Shown: positions 7,315 through 17,312, counted from the stretch's first letter. The stretch is DNA of 64,000 nt from Ruania alba (GCF_900105765.1 NZ_FNTX01000002.1:2356001-2420000); one strand, 5' to 3'. The notes: a model not told the origin generated them from the sequence alone. Numbers and translations: made by a program.

Positions 7315-8856
7315 ATGAGCGAGAGACAGCAATTCAAAGGGCGGCGGGCGTTCATCTTCGCCGCCATCGGGTCCGCCGTCGGACTCGGCAATATCTGGCG
7401 TTTCCCGTACGTGGCCTACGAGGGCGGCGGTGGTGCGTTCATCCTGCCGTACCTGGTGGCACTGCTCACCGCGGGTGTGCCACTGCTCTTCATGTACTAC
7501 GCGATCGGGCACAAGTACCGCGGGTCTGCGCCGCTGAGCTGGCGCCGACTCGGCGGTGGCGCCGAGGCGATCGGCTGGTGGCAGGTCGGGATCTCGTTCG
7601 TGATCGCCGTCTACTACGCCGTGATCATCGCCTGGGCGGTGCGTTACGTCGGGTTCTCCGCCACCCAGGCCTGGGGCGACGACGCCGCAGGCTTCCTGCT
7701 CGGGGACTTCCTGCAACAGGCCGAGGGTGACGCCGCATTCGAGGTCGGGGTGAACCTGGTACCGGGTGTGGCGATCCCGCTGGTGCTGGTCTGGATATTC
7801 GCCCTGATTGTGCACTGGCGCGGGATCCAGGGCGGTATCGCCCGGATCTCGATGATCTTCATCCCCATCCTGGTCGGGATCTTCCTGCTCCTGATGATCT
7901 GGTCGCTGACCCTTCCGGGGGCCTTCGATGGGCTGAACGCCCTGTTCACCCCGAACTGGGCGGCCCTGGGTGACTCCAACGTGTGGGTTGCCGCCTACGG
8001 GCAGATCTTCTTCTCCTTGTCCATCGGGTTCGGCATCATGATCACCTACTCCGCGCACCTGAAGCGGAAGACGAACCTCACCGGCTCCGGCCTGACGGTC
8101 GCGTTCTCCAACTCCGGGTTCGAGCTGCTCGCCGGTGTCGCTGTGTTCGCCACGCTCGGATTCATGGCCCAGGCAGCTGGTGTGGGTGTGGGCGAGGTAG
8201 CGGGGGCCGGCATCGGGCTGGCGTTCATCGCCTTCCCCACCATGCTGTCCACCATGCCCGGTGGTCCGATCTTCGGGGTGCTGTTCTTCTTGTCCCTTGT
8301 GCTCGCCGGCATCACCTCGCTCGTCAGCATCGTCGAGGTGGTGCTGACCGCAGTGGAGGACAAGTTCGGGATCAGCCGGAACGCGGCAGTGTTCGGGGTG
8401 GGCGGTCTGATGGCGATCATCTCCATCCTGCTGTTCCCCACCACCACCGGATTGAACCTGCTCGACGTGGTAGACGCCTTCGCGAACAACTTCGGCATCG
8501 TCGGCGCCGGGCTCGTCTCGGTGATCACTCTCGCCTGGTTGCTGCGCAAGCTCCGTGTGCTCGGTGACCACCTCAACGGGGTGTCCTCGTTCAAGGTGGG
8601 CATGGTCTGGAAGCTCATGATCGCCCTGGTGACACCGATCATCCTGGGCTTTATGTTCGTCACCGAGATCATCGACCGGATCCAGGAAGGGTACGGGGAG
8701 ATGCCGTCCGAGTACGTCACCCTCTACGGCTGGGGATCGGCGATCGCGCTGGTCGTCATCGCCGTCATCCTCACGCTCATCCCCTGGCGCAAGGGAGTCG
8801 TGGACGCACCGCTGGATCAGGAGGGGAGCGCAAAGCTCCCCGGGAAGGAGGCGTGA
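7315..8856 (+). CDS. Sodium-dependent neurotransmitter/amino-acid symporter (NSS family)
   Basis: Na+-coupled importer of the NSS/SNF family, the fold of LeuT. The 513 residues hold about eleven or twelve hydrophobic segments. TM1 carries FAAIGSAVGLGNIWRFPYVAYEGGGGAF, the family's sodium and substrate-binding signature. The later FSLSIGFGIMITYSAHLKR segment matches the TM6 region. The downstream 51-residue MetS-like small subunit overlaps its stop codon, which is the arrangement of methionine/alanine transporters such as MetP-MetS of Corynebacterium. A methionine or alanine substrate is therefore the best inference. A good Shine-Dalgarno (AAGGGG) precedes the ATG. Confidence 0.93.
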   Translation: MSERQQFKGRRAFIFAAIGSAVGLGNIWRFPYVAYEGGGGAFILPYLVALLTAGVPLLFMYYAIGHKYRGSAPLSWRRLGGGAEAIGWWQVGISFVIAVYYAVIIAWAVRYVGFSATQAWGDDAAGFLLGDFLQQAEGDAAFEVGVNLVPGVAIPLVLVWIFALIVHWRGIQGGIARISMIFIPILVGIFLLLMIWSLTLPGAFDGLNALFTPNWAALGDSNVWVAAYGQIFFSLSIGFGIMITYSAHLKRKTNLTGSGLTVAFSNSGFELLAGVAVFATLGFMAQAAGVGVGEVAGAGIGLAFIAFPTMLSTMPGGPIFGVLFFLSLVLAGITSLVSIVEVVLTAVEDKFGISRNAAVFGVGGLMAIISILLFPTTTGLNLLDVVDAFANNFGIVGAGLVSVITLAWLLRKLRVLGDHLNGVSSFKVGMVWKLMIALVTPIILGFMFVTEIIDRIQEGYGEMPSEYVTLYGWGSAIALVVIAVILTLIPWRKGVVDAPLDQEGSAKLPGKEA

Positions 8857-9011
8857 TGGACGCGAGCGCCGTGATCATGATGATCATCGCCCTGGGTCTG
8901 GTCTGGGGTGCGCTGGTCGCAGCCTTGATGCACCTACGCAAGCACCCGGAGGAGCCGGACTCCTACGACATCGACGGCGACGGCAAGGCGGACGCACCGC
9001 CGTCCACTTGA
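8856..9011 (+). CDS. metS: Methionine/alanine import NSS transporter small subunit
   Basis: A 51-residue single-span membrane peptide (MDASAVIMMIIALGLVWGA...), followed by a charged tail rich in Asp and Pro. Its ATG overlaps the last base of the transporter's TGA (TGATG), so it is translationally coupled. Its size, single helix and position match the MetS family, which is required for transport by the partner NSS protein in Corynebacterium. Confidence 0.88.
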   Translation: MDASAVIMMIIALGLVWGALVAALMHLRKHPEEPDSYDIDGDGKADAPPST

Positions 9012-9033
9012 CCGGGCCCTGGTGGCGAACGCG

Positions 9034-9073
9034 GGGTTCTGCGGCAACTGTCGCGTCAGGTGCCGCAGAACCC
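9034..9073. terminator. Long hairpin between convergent metS and the SGNH gene
   Basis: A perfect 13-base inverted repeat (GGGTTCTGCGGCA and its complement) flanks a 14-base loop in which CTG/CAG can extend the stem. It lies between genes converging at 9011 and 9108, so it probably terminates both. It is long enough to be a mobile-type palindrome instead, but no second copy was seen here. Confidence 0.6.
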
Positions 9074-9107
9074 AGCGGTCGGCCCGGCGGGAGCTGGGCG
9101 CCAGGTA

Positions 9108-9719
9108 TCAGTCGTCCTGCGGGATGCCCAGCCAGTCGTGCCATCCGTTGTGCAGGACCAGCCAGGTGAGCAGGCCGTAACCGGCTTGCTCGGGGTGCGT
9201 CCCGCCACTGGAGGCGAGGTCCGCGAGCCACTGCTCGTGGTCTGCGAGCGGCGCGTAGGTCTCCACGTACGGCACGCCACGGCGGCTGCACACGTCCGAG
9301 AACGCCGTCGACAACTCGGCCTGGGCTGCGGCATCGGTGTCCGTGCGCGGCGGCGGACCCAGCACGAATGTGGGGATCTGCCGCGCCGAGGCGTCGTCCA
9401 GCACGTTGGCCAGGTTGAGCCGGCTGCGCGCCAGAGTCACGCCGTGCCGAAGGTCGGCCGAGCCGGGGGCCACGACGAGCCGGTTCTCCCCGGGGCCGAA
9501 CCGGCGGTTGCACTCGGTCTCCCAGCGGGCTGAGAGCGCTGTCGTCGTCTCGTTCGGTACGGGCAGCGGGTAGTACTCCAGCACCTCGTCGCTGCGCGTG
9601 CGTGCGGCGACCCGGCCCGTCCAGCCGAGACCCCGAGCATCCCCGACACCGGCGACGAGTTCATCGCCGATCACGCAGATCCGCCGCCGACCGGTCTGTT
9701 CCGCGGCGTATGCGCTCAC
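9108..9719 (-). CDS. Degenerate SGNH/GDSL-fold protein coupled to kgd
   Basis: A 203-residue protein with an SGNH-hydrolase layout: an N-terminal beta strand ending in GDELVAGVGD, a GSADLRHG block, and a C-terminal THPEQAGY block. The canonical GDS nucleophile is replaced by GDE (Glu20 in place of Ser). The Asp expected three residues before the C-terminal His is Gly, so the catalytic triad is incomplete and esterase activity is doubtful. Its GTG overlaps the kgd stop codon (GTGA), which implies translational coupling to the TCA-cycle enzyme. No known function links the two. Confidence 0.75.
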   Translation of the reverse strand: MSAYAAEQTGRRRICVIGDELVAGVGDARGLGWTGRVAARTRSDEVLEYYPLPVPNETTTALSARWETECNRRFGPGENRLVVAPGSADLRHGVTLARSRLNLANVLDDASARQIPTFVLGPPPRTDTDAAAQAELSTAFSDVCSRRGVPYVETYAPLADHEQWLADLASSGGTHPEQAGYGLLTWLVLHNGWHDWLGIPQDD

Positions 9720-12700
9720 CGGGCGAACGCCTCCTCCAGGAGCGTGGCCTGTTCTGCCTGGTGCACCTTCGCCGTCCCGGCGGACGGTGCGGCTGAGGCA
9801 GGCCGGGAGATCACTCGCATCCCGCGCTCGGCGACCACAGGCACGTAGGCCGGCAGTCGGGTGATCAGGTACGTCCACGCGCCCTGGTTCCGAGGCTCGT
9901 CCTGTACCCACACGAACTCGGCGTTCGGGTAGCGGTCCAGTTCGGCGACGATCTGCTCGGCATCGAGCGGGTAGAGCTGCTCGATCCGGACCAGGGCCGT
10001 GGTGGCGTCCTCCCGCTTGGAACGCTCGGCGAGCAGGTCGTAGTAGACCCGACCGCTGCACAGCAGCACCCGCTGCACGGCGGCGGGGTCGACGCTGGAG
10101 TCCCCGATCACGGGCTGGAAGGTGCCCGAGGTGAAGTCCTCGATCGAACTCGTCGCCGCCTTGAGGCGGAGCAGCTGCTTGGGGGTGAACACCACCAGCG
10201 GACGGCGCGGGCGCTGGTAGGCCTGGCGCCGCAGCAGGTGGAAATGGTTCGCCGGGGTGGAAGGCTCGGCCACGATCATGTTGTCCTCGGCCGCCAGCTG
10301 GAGGAACCTCTCCTTGCGTGCCGAGGAGTGGTCCGGACCTTGCCCCTCGTACCCGTGCGGCAGGAGCAGCACCACCGACGAGGTCTGCCCCCACTTCTGC
10401 TCGGCCGCCGAGATGAACTCGTCGATCACGACCTGGGCGCCGTTCACGAAGTCACCGAACTGGGCTTCCCAGAGCACGAGGGCATCGGGGCGTTCCACCG
10501 AGTAGCCGTACTCGAACGCGAGGCAGGCGTACTCGCTCAGCGACGAGTCATAGACCCAGAACTTGGACTGGTCCGGGGAGAGATACATCAACGGCGTCCA
10601 CTCGGCGCCGTTCAAGCGATCGTGCAGGACGGCGTGCCGCTGGACGAACGTGCCACGGCGGGAGTCCTGACCGGCCAGGCGCACCGGGGTGCCCTCCATC
10701 AGCAGACTGCCGAAGGCGAGGATCTCTCCGAACGCCCAGTCCACGGCACCGTCGGTGGACATCTGCGAGCGCTTGTCCAGCAACTGGTTGAGCTTGGGGT
10801 GCACGTTGAAGCCCTCGGGCGGGCGGGTATGAGCGGCGCCGATGTGCGCGAGCACCTTGTCCGGGACGGCAGTCTGCCACCCGATGATCACCCCGGCGTC
10901 CTCCATCTGGGACTCCGGGCGCTCGAGACCGGCCACCTGGGTGGCGGAGGACTGCTGGCCGTCGCTCTTGCGTGCCTCGGTGAAGACCCGCTCCAGCTCG
11001 GACTTGTAGTGCTGCAGGGCCTCTTCGGCCTCGTCCTCGGTGAGGTCGCCGCGGCCCACCAGGGCTTCGGTGTAGAGCTTGCGGACGCTGCGCTTCTTCT
11101 CGATGAGGGAGTACATCACTGGCTGGGTCATCGACGGATCGTCGCCTTCGTTGTGCCCGCGGCGGCGGTAGCACACCATGTCGATGATGACGTCCTTGTT
11201 GAACTCCTGCCGGTAGTCGAAGGCGAGCTCGGCGACGTGCGCCACCGCCTCCGGGTCGTCCCCGTTGACGTGGAAGATCGGGATCTGCAGACCCTTCGCC
11301 ACATCGGTGGAGTACAGCGTGGAGCGGGACGAGGACGCGCCGGTGGTGAAGCCCACCTGGTTGTTGATGATCACGTGCACGGTGCCGCCCGTGCGGTATC
11401 CGCGCAGCTGGGAGAGCTGGAGTGTCTCCGTCACCACACCCTGGCCGGCGAACGCGGCGTCACCGTGGATCAGCAGCGGCAGCACCGAGAATCCGGCCCC
11501 GCCGAGATCGATGCGGTCCTGCTTGGCGCGCACCACGCCCTCGAGCACGCCGTTCACGGCCTCGAGGTGCGACGGGTTGGCAGCGAGGTACACCTTCGTG
11601 GTGGAGCCGGTGGAGGCGGTGAACGTGCCCTCGGTGCCGAGGTGGTACTTCACGTCCCCGAGCCTTGGACGGTGCGCGGGTCCTGGTTGCCCTCGAACTC
11701 AGCGAAGATCTGCGCATAGGACTTCCCGGCGATATTGGCCAGCACGTTGAGACGGCCGCGGTGCGGCATCCCGATGCTCACCTCGTCCAGTGCTTCCTCG
11801 GCGGATCGTTCGAGCACACGGTCCAGCAACGGGATCAGCGACTCGCCACCCTCCAGGCTGAACCGCTTCTGCCCGACGAACTTCGTCTGCAGGAACGTCT
11901 CGAAGGCCTCGGCCGCGTTCAGGGTACGCAGGATCCGCTTCTGCTCCTCGACGTCCGGCTTCGCCCAGCCGGACTCCAGGCGCTGCTGGAACCACCGACG
12001 CTGTGCGCCGTCGTGCAGGTGCATGTACTCCGCGCCGATGGTGCGGCAGTACGAGTTGCGCAGCAGCCCGAGGATGTCGCGAAGCAGCATCTTCGCCTTG
12101 CCGCCGAACCCGCCGGTCGGGAATGTACGGTCCAGGTCCCACAGCGTCAGCCGGTGGTTCTGCACGTCGAGGTCGGGGTGCTTGCGCTGCCGGTAGGCGA
12201 GCGGGTCGGTATCGGCCAGGAGGTGCCCGCGGGAGCGGTAGGCGTGGATCAGTTCGGCGATCCGCGCCGGCTTGCCCAGGTCGTCCTCGCTGTCGGAGTA
12301 GACGTCGGTGGTCCACCGCACCGGCTCGTACGGCACCCGCAGGGCCGCGAACACCCGGTCGTAGAAGCCGTCCTCACCGATCAGCTTGCTGTGCACGATC
12401 CGCAGGAAGTCGCCGGACTGTGCGCCCTGGATGATCCGGTGGTCGTAGGTGGAGGTGATCGTGAGGATCTTCGAGATACCCAGTTTGGAGAGGGTCTCCG
12501 GTGCCGCGCCCTGGTACTCGGCCGGGTAGTTCATCGCCCCGACACCGATGATCGTGCCTTGTCCCTCCATCAGGCGCGGCACCGAGTGCACGGTGCCGAT
12601 GGTGCCTGGGTTGGTGAGGGTGATCGTGGTGCCGGCGAAGTCTTCGATCGTGAGCTTGTTGTTGCGGGCCTTGGCCACGACGTCCTCGTACCCGCGCCAG

Positions 12701-13605
12701 AACTCGGCGAAGTCCATCGACTCCGCGCCCTTGATCGAGGGCACGAGGAGCTGGCGGGATCCGTCCGGCTTGGCCAGGTCGATCGCGAGCCCGAAGTTCA
12801 CGTGCGAGGGACGTACCTGTCCGGGCTTACCGTCCACTGTGCGGTAGCCGGCGTTCATCTCGGGCATGTCGCCGAGCGCTTCCACCACGGCGAACCCGAT
12901 GAGGTGGGTGAAGGACACCTTGCCGCCACGGCTGCGGCGGAGGTGATTGTTCAGCACGATCCGGTTGTCCACGAGGAGCTTCGCGGGAACAGTCCGCACG
13001 CTCGTCGCCGTCGGGACGGCGAGGCTAGCCTCCATGTTGGTGACCACCCGGGCAGCGGGGCCGCGCAACTTTGCGACCTCGTCGTCGCCACCTGCGTCAC
13101 GGGGGCCGCCGCCGGTGATGGACCGGGTGTAGGTGGCCGTTGGGGCCTCTGCGGTAGCCATCGGTGGTTCTGGGGGGACGTCACCTTTGACGTTGAGCGT
13201 CGGTGGCGTGGTGTCGTTCGCCTGAGCCGTGGTGGCCGGAGCTGGTTCGATCGGCTTGGCCGGGACGACGTGCGGGGTGCCGGACGCAGTCGGCGTGGGG
13301 GTGGCGTCCGCCGGAGCGGTCTGGTTTCCGGTGCGTGGTGCTGGCTTACCGGCGGGCTCGGGTGCAGCGGGAGCGTTTTCGACCGGCTGGGACGGTGCCG
13401 CAGAGGCGGTCGAGGGCTCAGCGCTCTCGCCGTAGGAGTCCGGGCTCACTTCGCGTGGTGAGTACGACTCGAAGAAGTCCCACCAGGCTGGATCCACCTG
13501 CGACTTGTCCTCGCGGAACTGGGCGTACATCTCCTCGATGAGCCACTCGTTCCCGCCGAAGGTCGCCGATGCTGACGTGTCATCGTGGGGTGCCTGCTGG
13601 GACAC
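9716..13605 (-). pseudogene. kgd: Multifunctional 2-oxoglutarate decarboxylase/dehydrogenase E1-E2 (Kgd), frameshifted as given
   Basis: ThDP enzyme that decarboxylates 2-oxoglutarate in the actinobacterial TCA cycle. Domains in order are: an N-terminal [20 protein letters not shown] segment, a Pro/Ala linker, an E2-like acyltransferase domain with [13 protein letters not shown], then the E1 part with [14 protein letters not shown], the cofactor region VCYRRRGHNEGDDPS, and a C-terminal transketolase-type domain. One base is missing in a G4 tract (CCCC at 11656-11659 on the plus strand). The first frame stops at 11650, and the second opens at a GTG at 11653 reading KYHLGTEGTFTAS. Adding one G restores [11 protein letters not shown] and one frame of about 1296 codons. 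The start chosen is the GTG at 13605, after GAGGG. It is usually intact and important, so a sequencing error is likely. Confidence 0.88.
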
Positions 13606-13656
13606 TCGGGGATCGCCCTCTTTCACGTGGTGCGCGTGTGTGGATGTGTGTGGTCC

Positions 13657-13662
13657 AGCCTA
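13657..13662 (-). promoter_or_regulatory. -10 element upstream of kgd
   Basis: TAGGCT on the minus strand lies about 50 bases before the kgd GTG. This leaves room for a short leader containing the GAGGG ribosome-binding site. It is the same hexamer as in front of aroA, sigR and the atp operon. Confidence 0.4.
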
Positions 13663-13781
13663 GGCGACGCAGGCGGTGGTCTGCGCATCTTGAGTGCCGC
13701 GATTCCGCGATTCGGCTCGGGATGCGGCCGCCGTGAAGCCTCGGGATCAAGGTGAAGTCAACACCCGGTCAGGAGTAGACC

Positions 13782-14975
13782 TCACCTGTCGGCCGGGGAT
13801 GTGGCGCCTGCATCGGTTCCGTCCGCCGGCGGATGCGTGCTCGGTCGGGTCGTGGTGACACCGCGTCGCGGACCCGCACCCGGCAGGGTCACGCGGATCA
13901 TCGCGCCCGAGCCGCGCGGAGGGTCAGCAACGGCGATCGTGCCGCCGTGCAGAGTGACCGCCCACCGGGCAATCGCGAGTCCCAACCCGGTGCCGCCGGT
14001 GCTCTGTCCGCTGCGTTGGCCGGGGGCGTTGCCGCGTTCGAAGCGTTCGAAGACTTTCTGTCGATCGGCCACCGGTATGCCCTGCCCCTCATCGAGCACC
14101 TCGATCACGACGGCGGACCGGTGGGGTTCTGTCCGTGCGCTGAGCCAGATGGTGCCGCCGGGCGGGGAGTGTCGGGACGCATTGCCCAGGAGGTTCGAGA
14201 TCACTTGACGGAGCCGCTCTTCATCGGCGCGCAGATGCAGGTCCTCGGGGTTGGTGCTGACCTCCCACCGCAGGTCCCGGCCGGTCTCAGCGGCCGCGTG
14301 GCGCGCTTGGGTGACCACATCCTGCAAGAACGGGCCGATGGCGAGATCGTCGAGGTCGAGGTCCGCTGCGCCGGCCTCCAAGCGAGACAGGTCGAGCAGA
14401 TAGCTGATCAGGCGGGAGAGGCGCTCCACCTGGGTGAGTGCGGACTCCAGCTCCCGCGGATCGGGCTCGACCACCCCGTCGGCCAGGTTCTCCAGCTGGG
14501 CACGCAGGGCCGCCACGGGCGTGCGCAGCTCGTGCGAGACGTTGGCAACCATCTCCCGGCGCTGCGTGTCGAGCATGTCCAGGTCGTGTGCCATGGAGTT
14601 GAACGCGGCCGCGAGTTGCCCGACCTCGTCCTGACTGTCGGTGTGGACCTGCTGGCTGTAGTCGCCACGAGCCATGGCGCCGGCCGCCGCCGTCATCTCC
14701 CGGAGAGGGCGTGTCATTCCGCGGGCCAGAATCTGGGTGAGCACGAGCGAGCACACGAGCGCCACCGGAAAGGTGCGGAGCACCCCGAAGTCGAACCGAT
14801 CCCCGATCCAGGTGACCAGGGTGAACAGTGCGACCGTGGCACCGATGATCACGATGAGCTTCATCTTGATCGAGCGCACCGGGTCCAGCGGGCGTAGGTC
14901 GCCGTAGAGGCCGTCCAGGCGGTCCCGCCAGCTGACGGCGTTGCGCGCGTGCCGAAGGCTGCCAGCCCTCTTCAT
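13782..14975 (-). CDS. Two-component sensor histidine kinase (HAMP/HisKA/HATPase)
   Basis: Membrane histidine kinase of 397 residues. Two closely spaced hydrophobic segments at about residues 38-55 and 63-82 bracket a very short extracellular loop, so it may sense within the membrane. A HAMP domain (MTRPLREMTAAAGAMARGDYSQQV) comes next, then the HisKA box VSHELRTPVAAL, the N box NLLGNASRHS, and G boxes DEGQGIP and GTGLGLAIA. The start is the ATG at 14975, with GAGGTGAG upstream. It lies 35 bases downstream of the response regulator in the same direction and is probably co-transcribed. The signal is unknown. Confidence 0.92.
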   Translation of the reverse strand: MKRAGSLRHARNAVSWRDRLDGLYGDLRPLDPVRSIKMKLIVIIGATVALFTLVTWIGDRFDFGVLRTFPVALVCSLVLTQILARGMTRPLREMTAAAGAMARGDYSQQVHTDSQDEVGQLAAAFNSMAHDLDMLDTQRREMVANVSHELRTPVAALRAQLENLADGVVEPDPRELESALTQVERLSRLISYLLDLSRLEAGAADLDLDDLAIGPFLQDVVTQARHAAAETGRDLRWEVSTNPEDLHLRADEERLRQVISNLLGNASRHSPPGGTIWLSARTEPHRSAVVIEVLDEGQGIPVADRQKVFERFERGNAPGQRSGQSTGGTGLGLAIARWAVTLHGGTIAVADPPRGSGAMIRVTLPGAGPRRGVTTTRPSTHPPADGTDAGATSPADR

Positions 14976-15010
14976 CGACTCACCTCGATGGCCCTCCTGA
15001 TCGGAGCAGC

Positions 15011-15757
15011 TCAGGCCGTGCCTGGTTCGATGCTCGGCTCGAGGGCATAGCCCACGCCGTGCACCGTGCGGATCAGGTCCGAGCCGAGCTTGCGCCGCAG
15101 CGCCTTGACATGGGAGTCGACCGTCCGGGTTCCCGAGGCGTCCGCCCAGTCCCACACCTGCGCGAGCAGCCGCTCGCGCGAGAGCACTGTCTTCGGGCTC
15201 TGTGCCAGGCACACCAACAGGTCGAACTCCGTCGGCGTCAGATGGGCTTCCTTGCCGTCTCGGCTCACCCGTCGCGCCGCGCGGTCGATCACCAGGTCGC
15301 CGAGGGTCAGGGGCAGCGCACCGGAGTCGGAGACCGGTGCATGCCGTGCTCGATCCACCCGCCGCAGTAGCACCTTGAGGCGGGCAAGGAGCTCGCGCAT
15401 GGAGAACGGCTTGGTCATGTAGTCATCGGCTCCCACACCAAGTCCGATGATCAAGTCCGTCTCATCGTCGCGTGCGGTGAGCATCAGAATCGGGGGTGCC
15501 GTGGTGCCCGCTCCGGCGTGCAGCGCCTGGATGCGGCGGCACGCTTCCAGACCGTCGACACCCGGAAGCATCACGTCCATCACGATGAGGTCGGGCTGCA
15601 GGGTCTCCGCAGCCCGCACACCGGCGAGGCCGTCGCCGGCCGTGTGCGGTCGCCAGCCCTCCGCCTCGAGGCGGCGGGCAATCTGGGTGGCGATCTCCGG
15701 TTCGTCCTCGACGACGAGCACGACGGTGGAGGGCGACCCTGATGCTGCGGCAGGCAT
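15011..15757 (-). CDS. OmpR/PhoB-family response regulator
   Basis: A receiver domain (VVLVVEDEPEIA, phospho-acceptor Asp61 in DLIVMDVMLPG, and DDYMTKPF with the conserved Lys) is followed by a winged-helix DNA-binding domain ending TVHGVGYALEP. About 248 residues. The ATG at 15757 is taken as the start; a GTG six bases upstream is equally possible. It precedes its cognate kinase in one operon. Its regulon cannot be read from the window, although the divergent neighbour is a cell-wall M23 peptidase gene. Confidence 0.92.
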   Translation of the reverse strand: MPAAASGSPSTVVLVVEDEPEIATQIARRLEAEGWRPHTAGDGLAGVRAAETLQPDLIVMDVMLPGVDGLEACRRIQALHAGAGTTAPPILMLTARDDETDLIIGLGVGADDYMTKPFSMRELLARLKVLLRRVDRARHAPVSDSGALPLTLGDLVIDRAARRVSRDGKEAHLTPTEFDLLVCLAQSPKTVLSRERLLAQVWDWADASGTRTVDSHVKALRRKLGSDLIRTVHGVGYALEPSIEPGTA

Positions 15758-16025
15758 GGACACACTGTTCCATATCGGTCTCCGACTGGCTGGTCCGCCT
15801 GGCCGGAGCGCCGTGCCGGCGTGTGTTCGTTCACAGTGGTAGACCGGGCGCACCCTGGTCCGTTACGCTTTCGTGATCTGGTTGACACGACCGGCAATGC
15901 CCCTCCGGGTCCTGCGGTTGGCGTAAACTGGACTAACTCTTCCCACCATGTAAGACCAGATCAGTGCGCCGCGTCCCTCCGCGGGCTACTGACCATCCTT
16001 CTTCGTCCCCCTGCCCGGAGGTTGT

Positions 16026-17270
16026 GTGAGGCCGCAGCGTGTGTCCGCCCCTGACGCGCTCCCGACCCGACGCCAGCTCCGTGAAGCCGCTCGACGCGGT
16101 GAGACGGTGCCGGACCGGTCGTCGACCCCTGGGCTCACCAGGACCGTGATGGCGTCGTCGCCGGCCACCGATGAGGAACCTCGGTTGACTCGCCGCGAGA
16201 TCCGGCGACGTGAGCGGGCGATGCTCAAGGGGTCCAGTGGTGCTCAGACCGGAGCGGGAGCGGGCGGGAACGTCGCGTCGGTCTCCGAGGACTCGCGCGC
16301 TCGGGTCATCGCCGCACTGCCCCTGCCTGCCGTCGAACGACCCGTGCCGGTGGCTGCGAGCGCCGGGACCGCGGCCGAGAGCCGAGCTATTCGGATTCGT
16401 CGCACCGCTCGTGTGCAGGAGGCCGCGATCCGCGCGAAGGCTGCGCGTACTGCGCGTTCGAACCACCGATGGCTGCCGCGACTGGCCGTGCTCGGCGCGC
16501 TCGGTGCGTTGACGACCGTGGTCCCACTGACCGGGGCGGCGATGCCAGCCACCTCCAGTGATGTCGCGACCGGCCACCCCGTGTCCGCGTCGAGCGCCTT
16601 CGAGGTCCTCGCCGCCGGCGGCACGCCAGCTTCCACGGATGCCTCGGCTGCACTGGCTGCGGACCCCCTCGCGTCCCTGCGCTCCCTCGCCTCGGCGAGC
16701 CGGAGCGACGCGGACCGCGCACCGAGTGCGTGCGGGACGCGCCCGGTGGACGCCAACGGTGTGCTGGCCTCCGAGGTGGAGACCGTGGCGCCGGAGGTCG
16801 TCCAGCCGTTGGCAGAGGGGTCCTACAATTTCACCTCGCGGTACGGGCCTCGGGTGCACCCCATCTTCGGCACTTCTAGCGTGCACACAGGGCTCGACAT
16901 GTCCGCCGCTGCCGGGACCCCGATCCATGCCGTGGCCGACGGAACTGTGGTGCACGCGGGCGCTGGGCGGGACGGTCGCAGCAGCATGCTCGTGATCATC
17001 GAGCATGAGATTGACGGTGAGAAGTACTGGACCTGGTATGTGCACATGTACCCGAACGGGGTCTATGTCCAGGAGGGGCAGCAGGTATCCGCCGGCGAGG
17101 TCATCGGTGCGGTCGGTTCCTACGGCAACTCCACCGGGCCGCACCTGCACCTCGAGGTCCACGTCGACGAGGCGCTGACCTCGGTGGACCCGGAGACATG
17201 GCTCGCGCAGCGCGATGCCGTGCCGCTGACGTCCGAGACGCTCCAGTGCACCGAGGGCACCCAGGGCTGA
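16026..17270 (+). CDS. M23-family (LytM-type) peptidoglycan peptidase, membrane anchored
   Basis: Zinc endopeptidase expected to cleave peptidoglycan cross-links or activate amidases outside the cell. The N-terminal 148 residues are charged, Arg-rich and probably cytoplasmic. One hydrophobic segment lies at about 149-172, and an Ala/Ser-rich spacer leads to the catalytic domain at about 265-385. Zinc ligands are visible: His287 and Asp291 in HTGLD, and HLHLEVH with His375. His340 is also conserved. This gives an N-in, C-out topology. The start is GTG 16026 behind CGGAGG. It is divergent from the two-component system, about 270 bases away. Confidence 0.88.
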   Translation: MRPQRVSAPDALPTRRQLREAARRGETVPDRSSTPGLTRTVMASSPATDEEPRLTRREIRRRERAMLKGSSGAQTGAGAGGNVASVSEDSRARVIAALPLPAVERPVPVAASAGTAAESRAIRIRRTARVQEAAIRAKAARTARSNHRWLPRLAVLGALGALTTVVPLTGAAMPATSSDVATGHPVSASSAFEVLAAGGTPASTDASAALAADPLASLRSLASASRSDADRAPSACGTRPVDANGVLASEVETVAPEVVQPLAEGSYNFTSRYGPRVHPIFGTSSVHTGLDMSAAAGTPIHAVADGTVVHAGAGRDGRSSMLVIIEHEIDGEKYWTWYVHMYPNGVYVQEGQQVSAGEVIGAVGSYGNSTGPHLHLEVHVDEALTSVDPETWLAQRDAVPLTSETLQCTEGTQG

Positions 17271-17293
17271 CAGACACCACCCAGGGCTGACAG
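17258..17293 (+). repeat. 16-bp tandem direct repeat at the end of the M23 gene
   Basis: CACCCAGGGCTGACAG occurs at 17258-17273 and 17278-17293 with a 20-base period. The first copy encodes the last residues and stop of the M23 peptidase; the second is non-coding. It looks like a small slippage duplication. Confidence 0.7.
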
Positions 17294-17312
17294 GGGGGCG
17301 CCTCCTCCTCGC

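Noticed and set aside
11665-13461. Long plus-strand open frame (598 codons) opposite kgd
   Set aside because: It is a shadow of the high-GC codon pattern of kgd on the other strand; the protein has low complexity and no recognisable domain.
15858-16025. Possible c-di-AMP (ydaO-type) riboswitch upstream of the M23 peptidase
   Set aside because: Such riboswitches often precede wall hydrolases in actinobacteria, but the conserved CCGAATC-type core was not found and no matching junction could be drawn.
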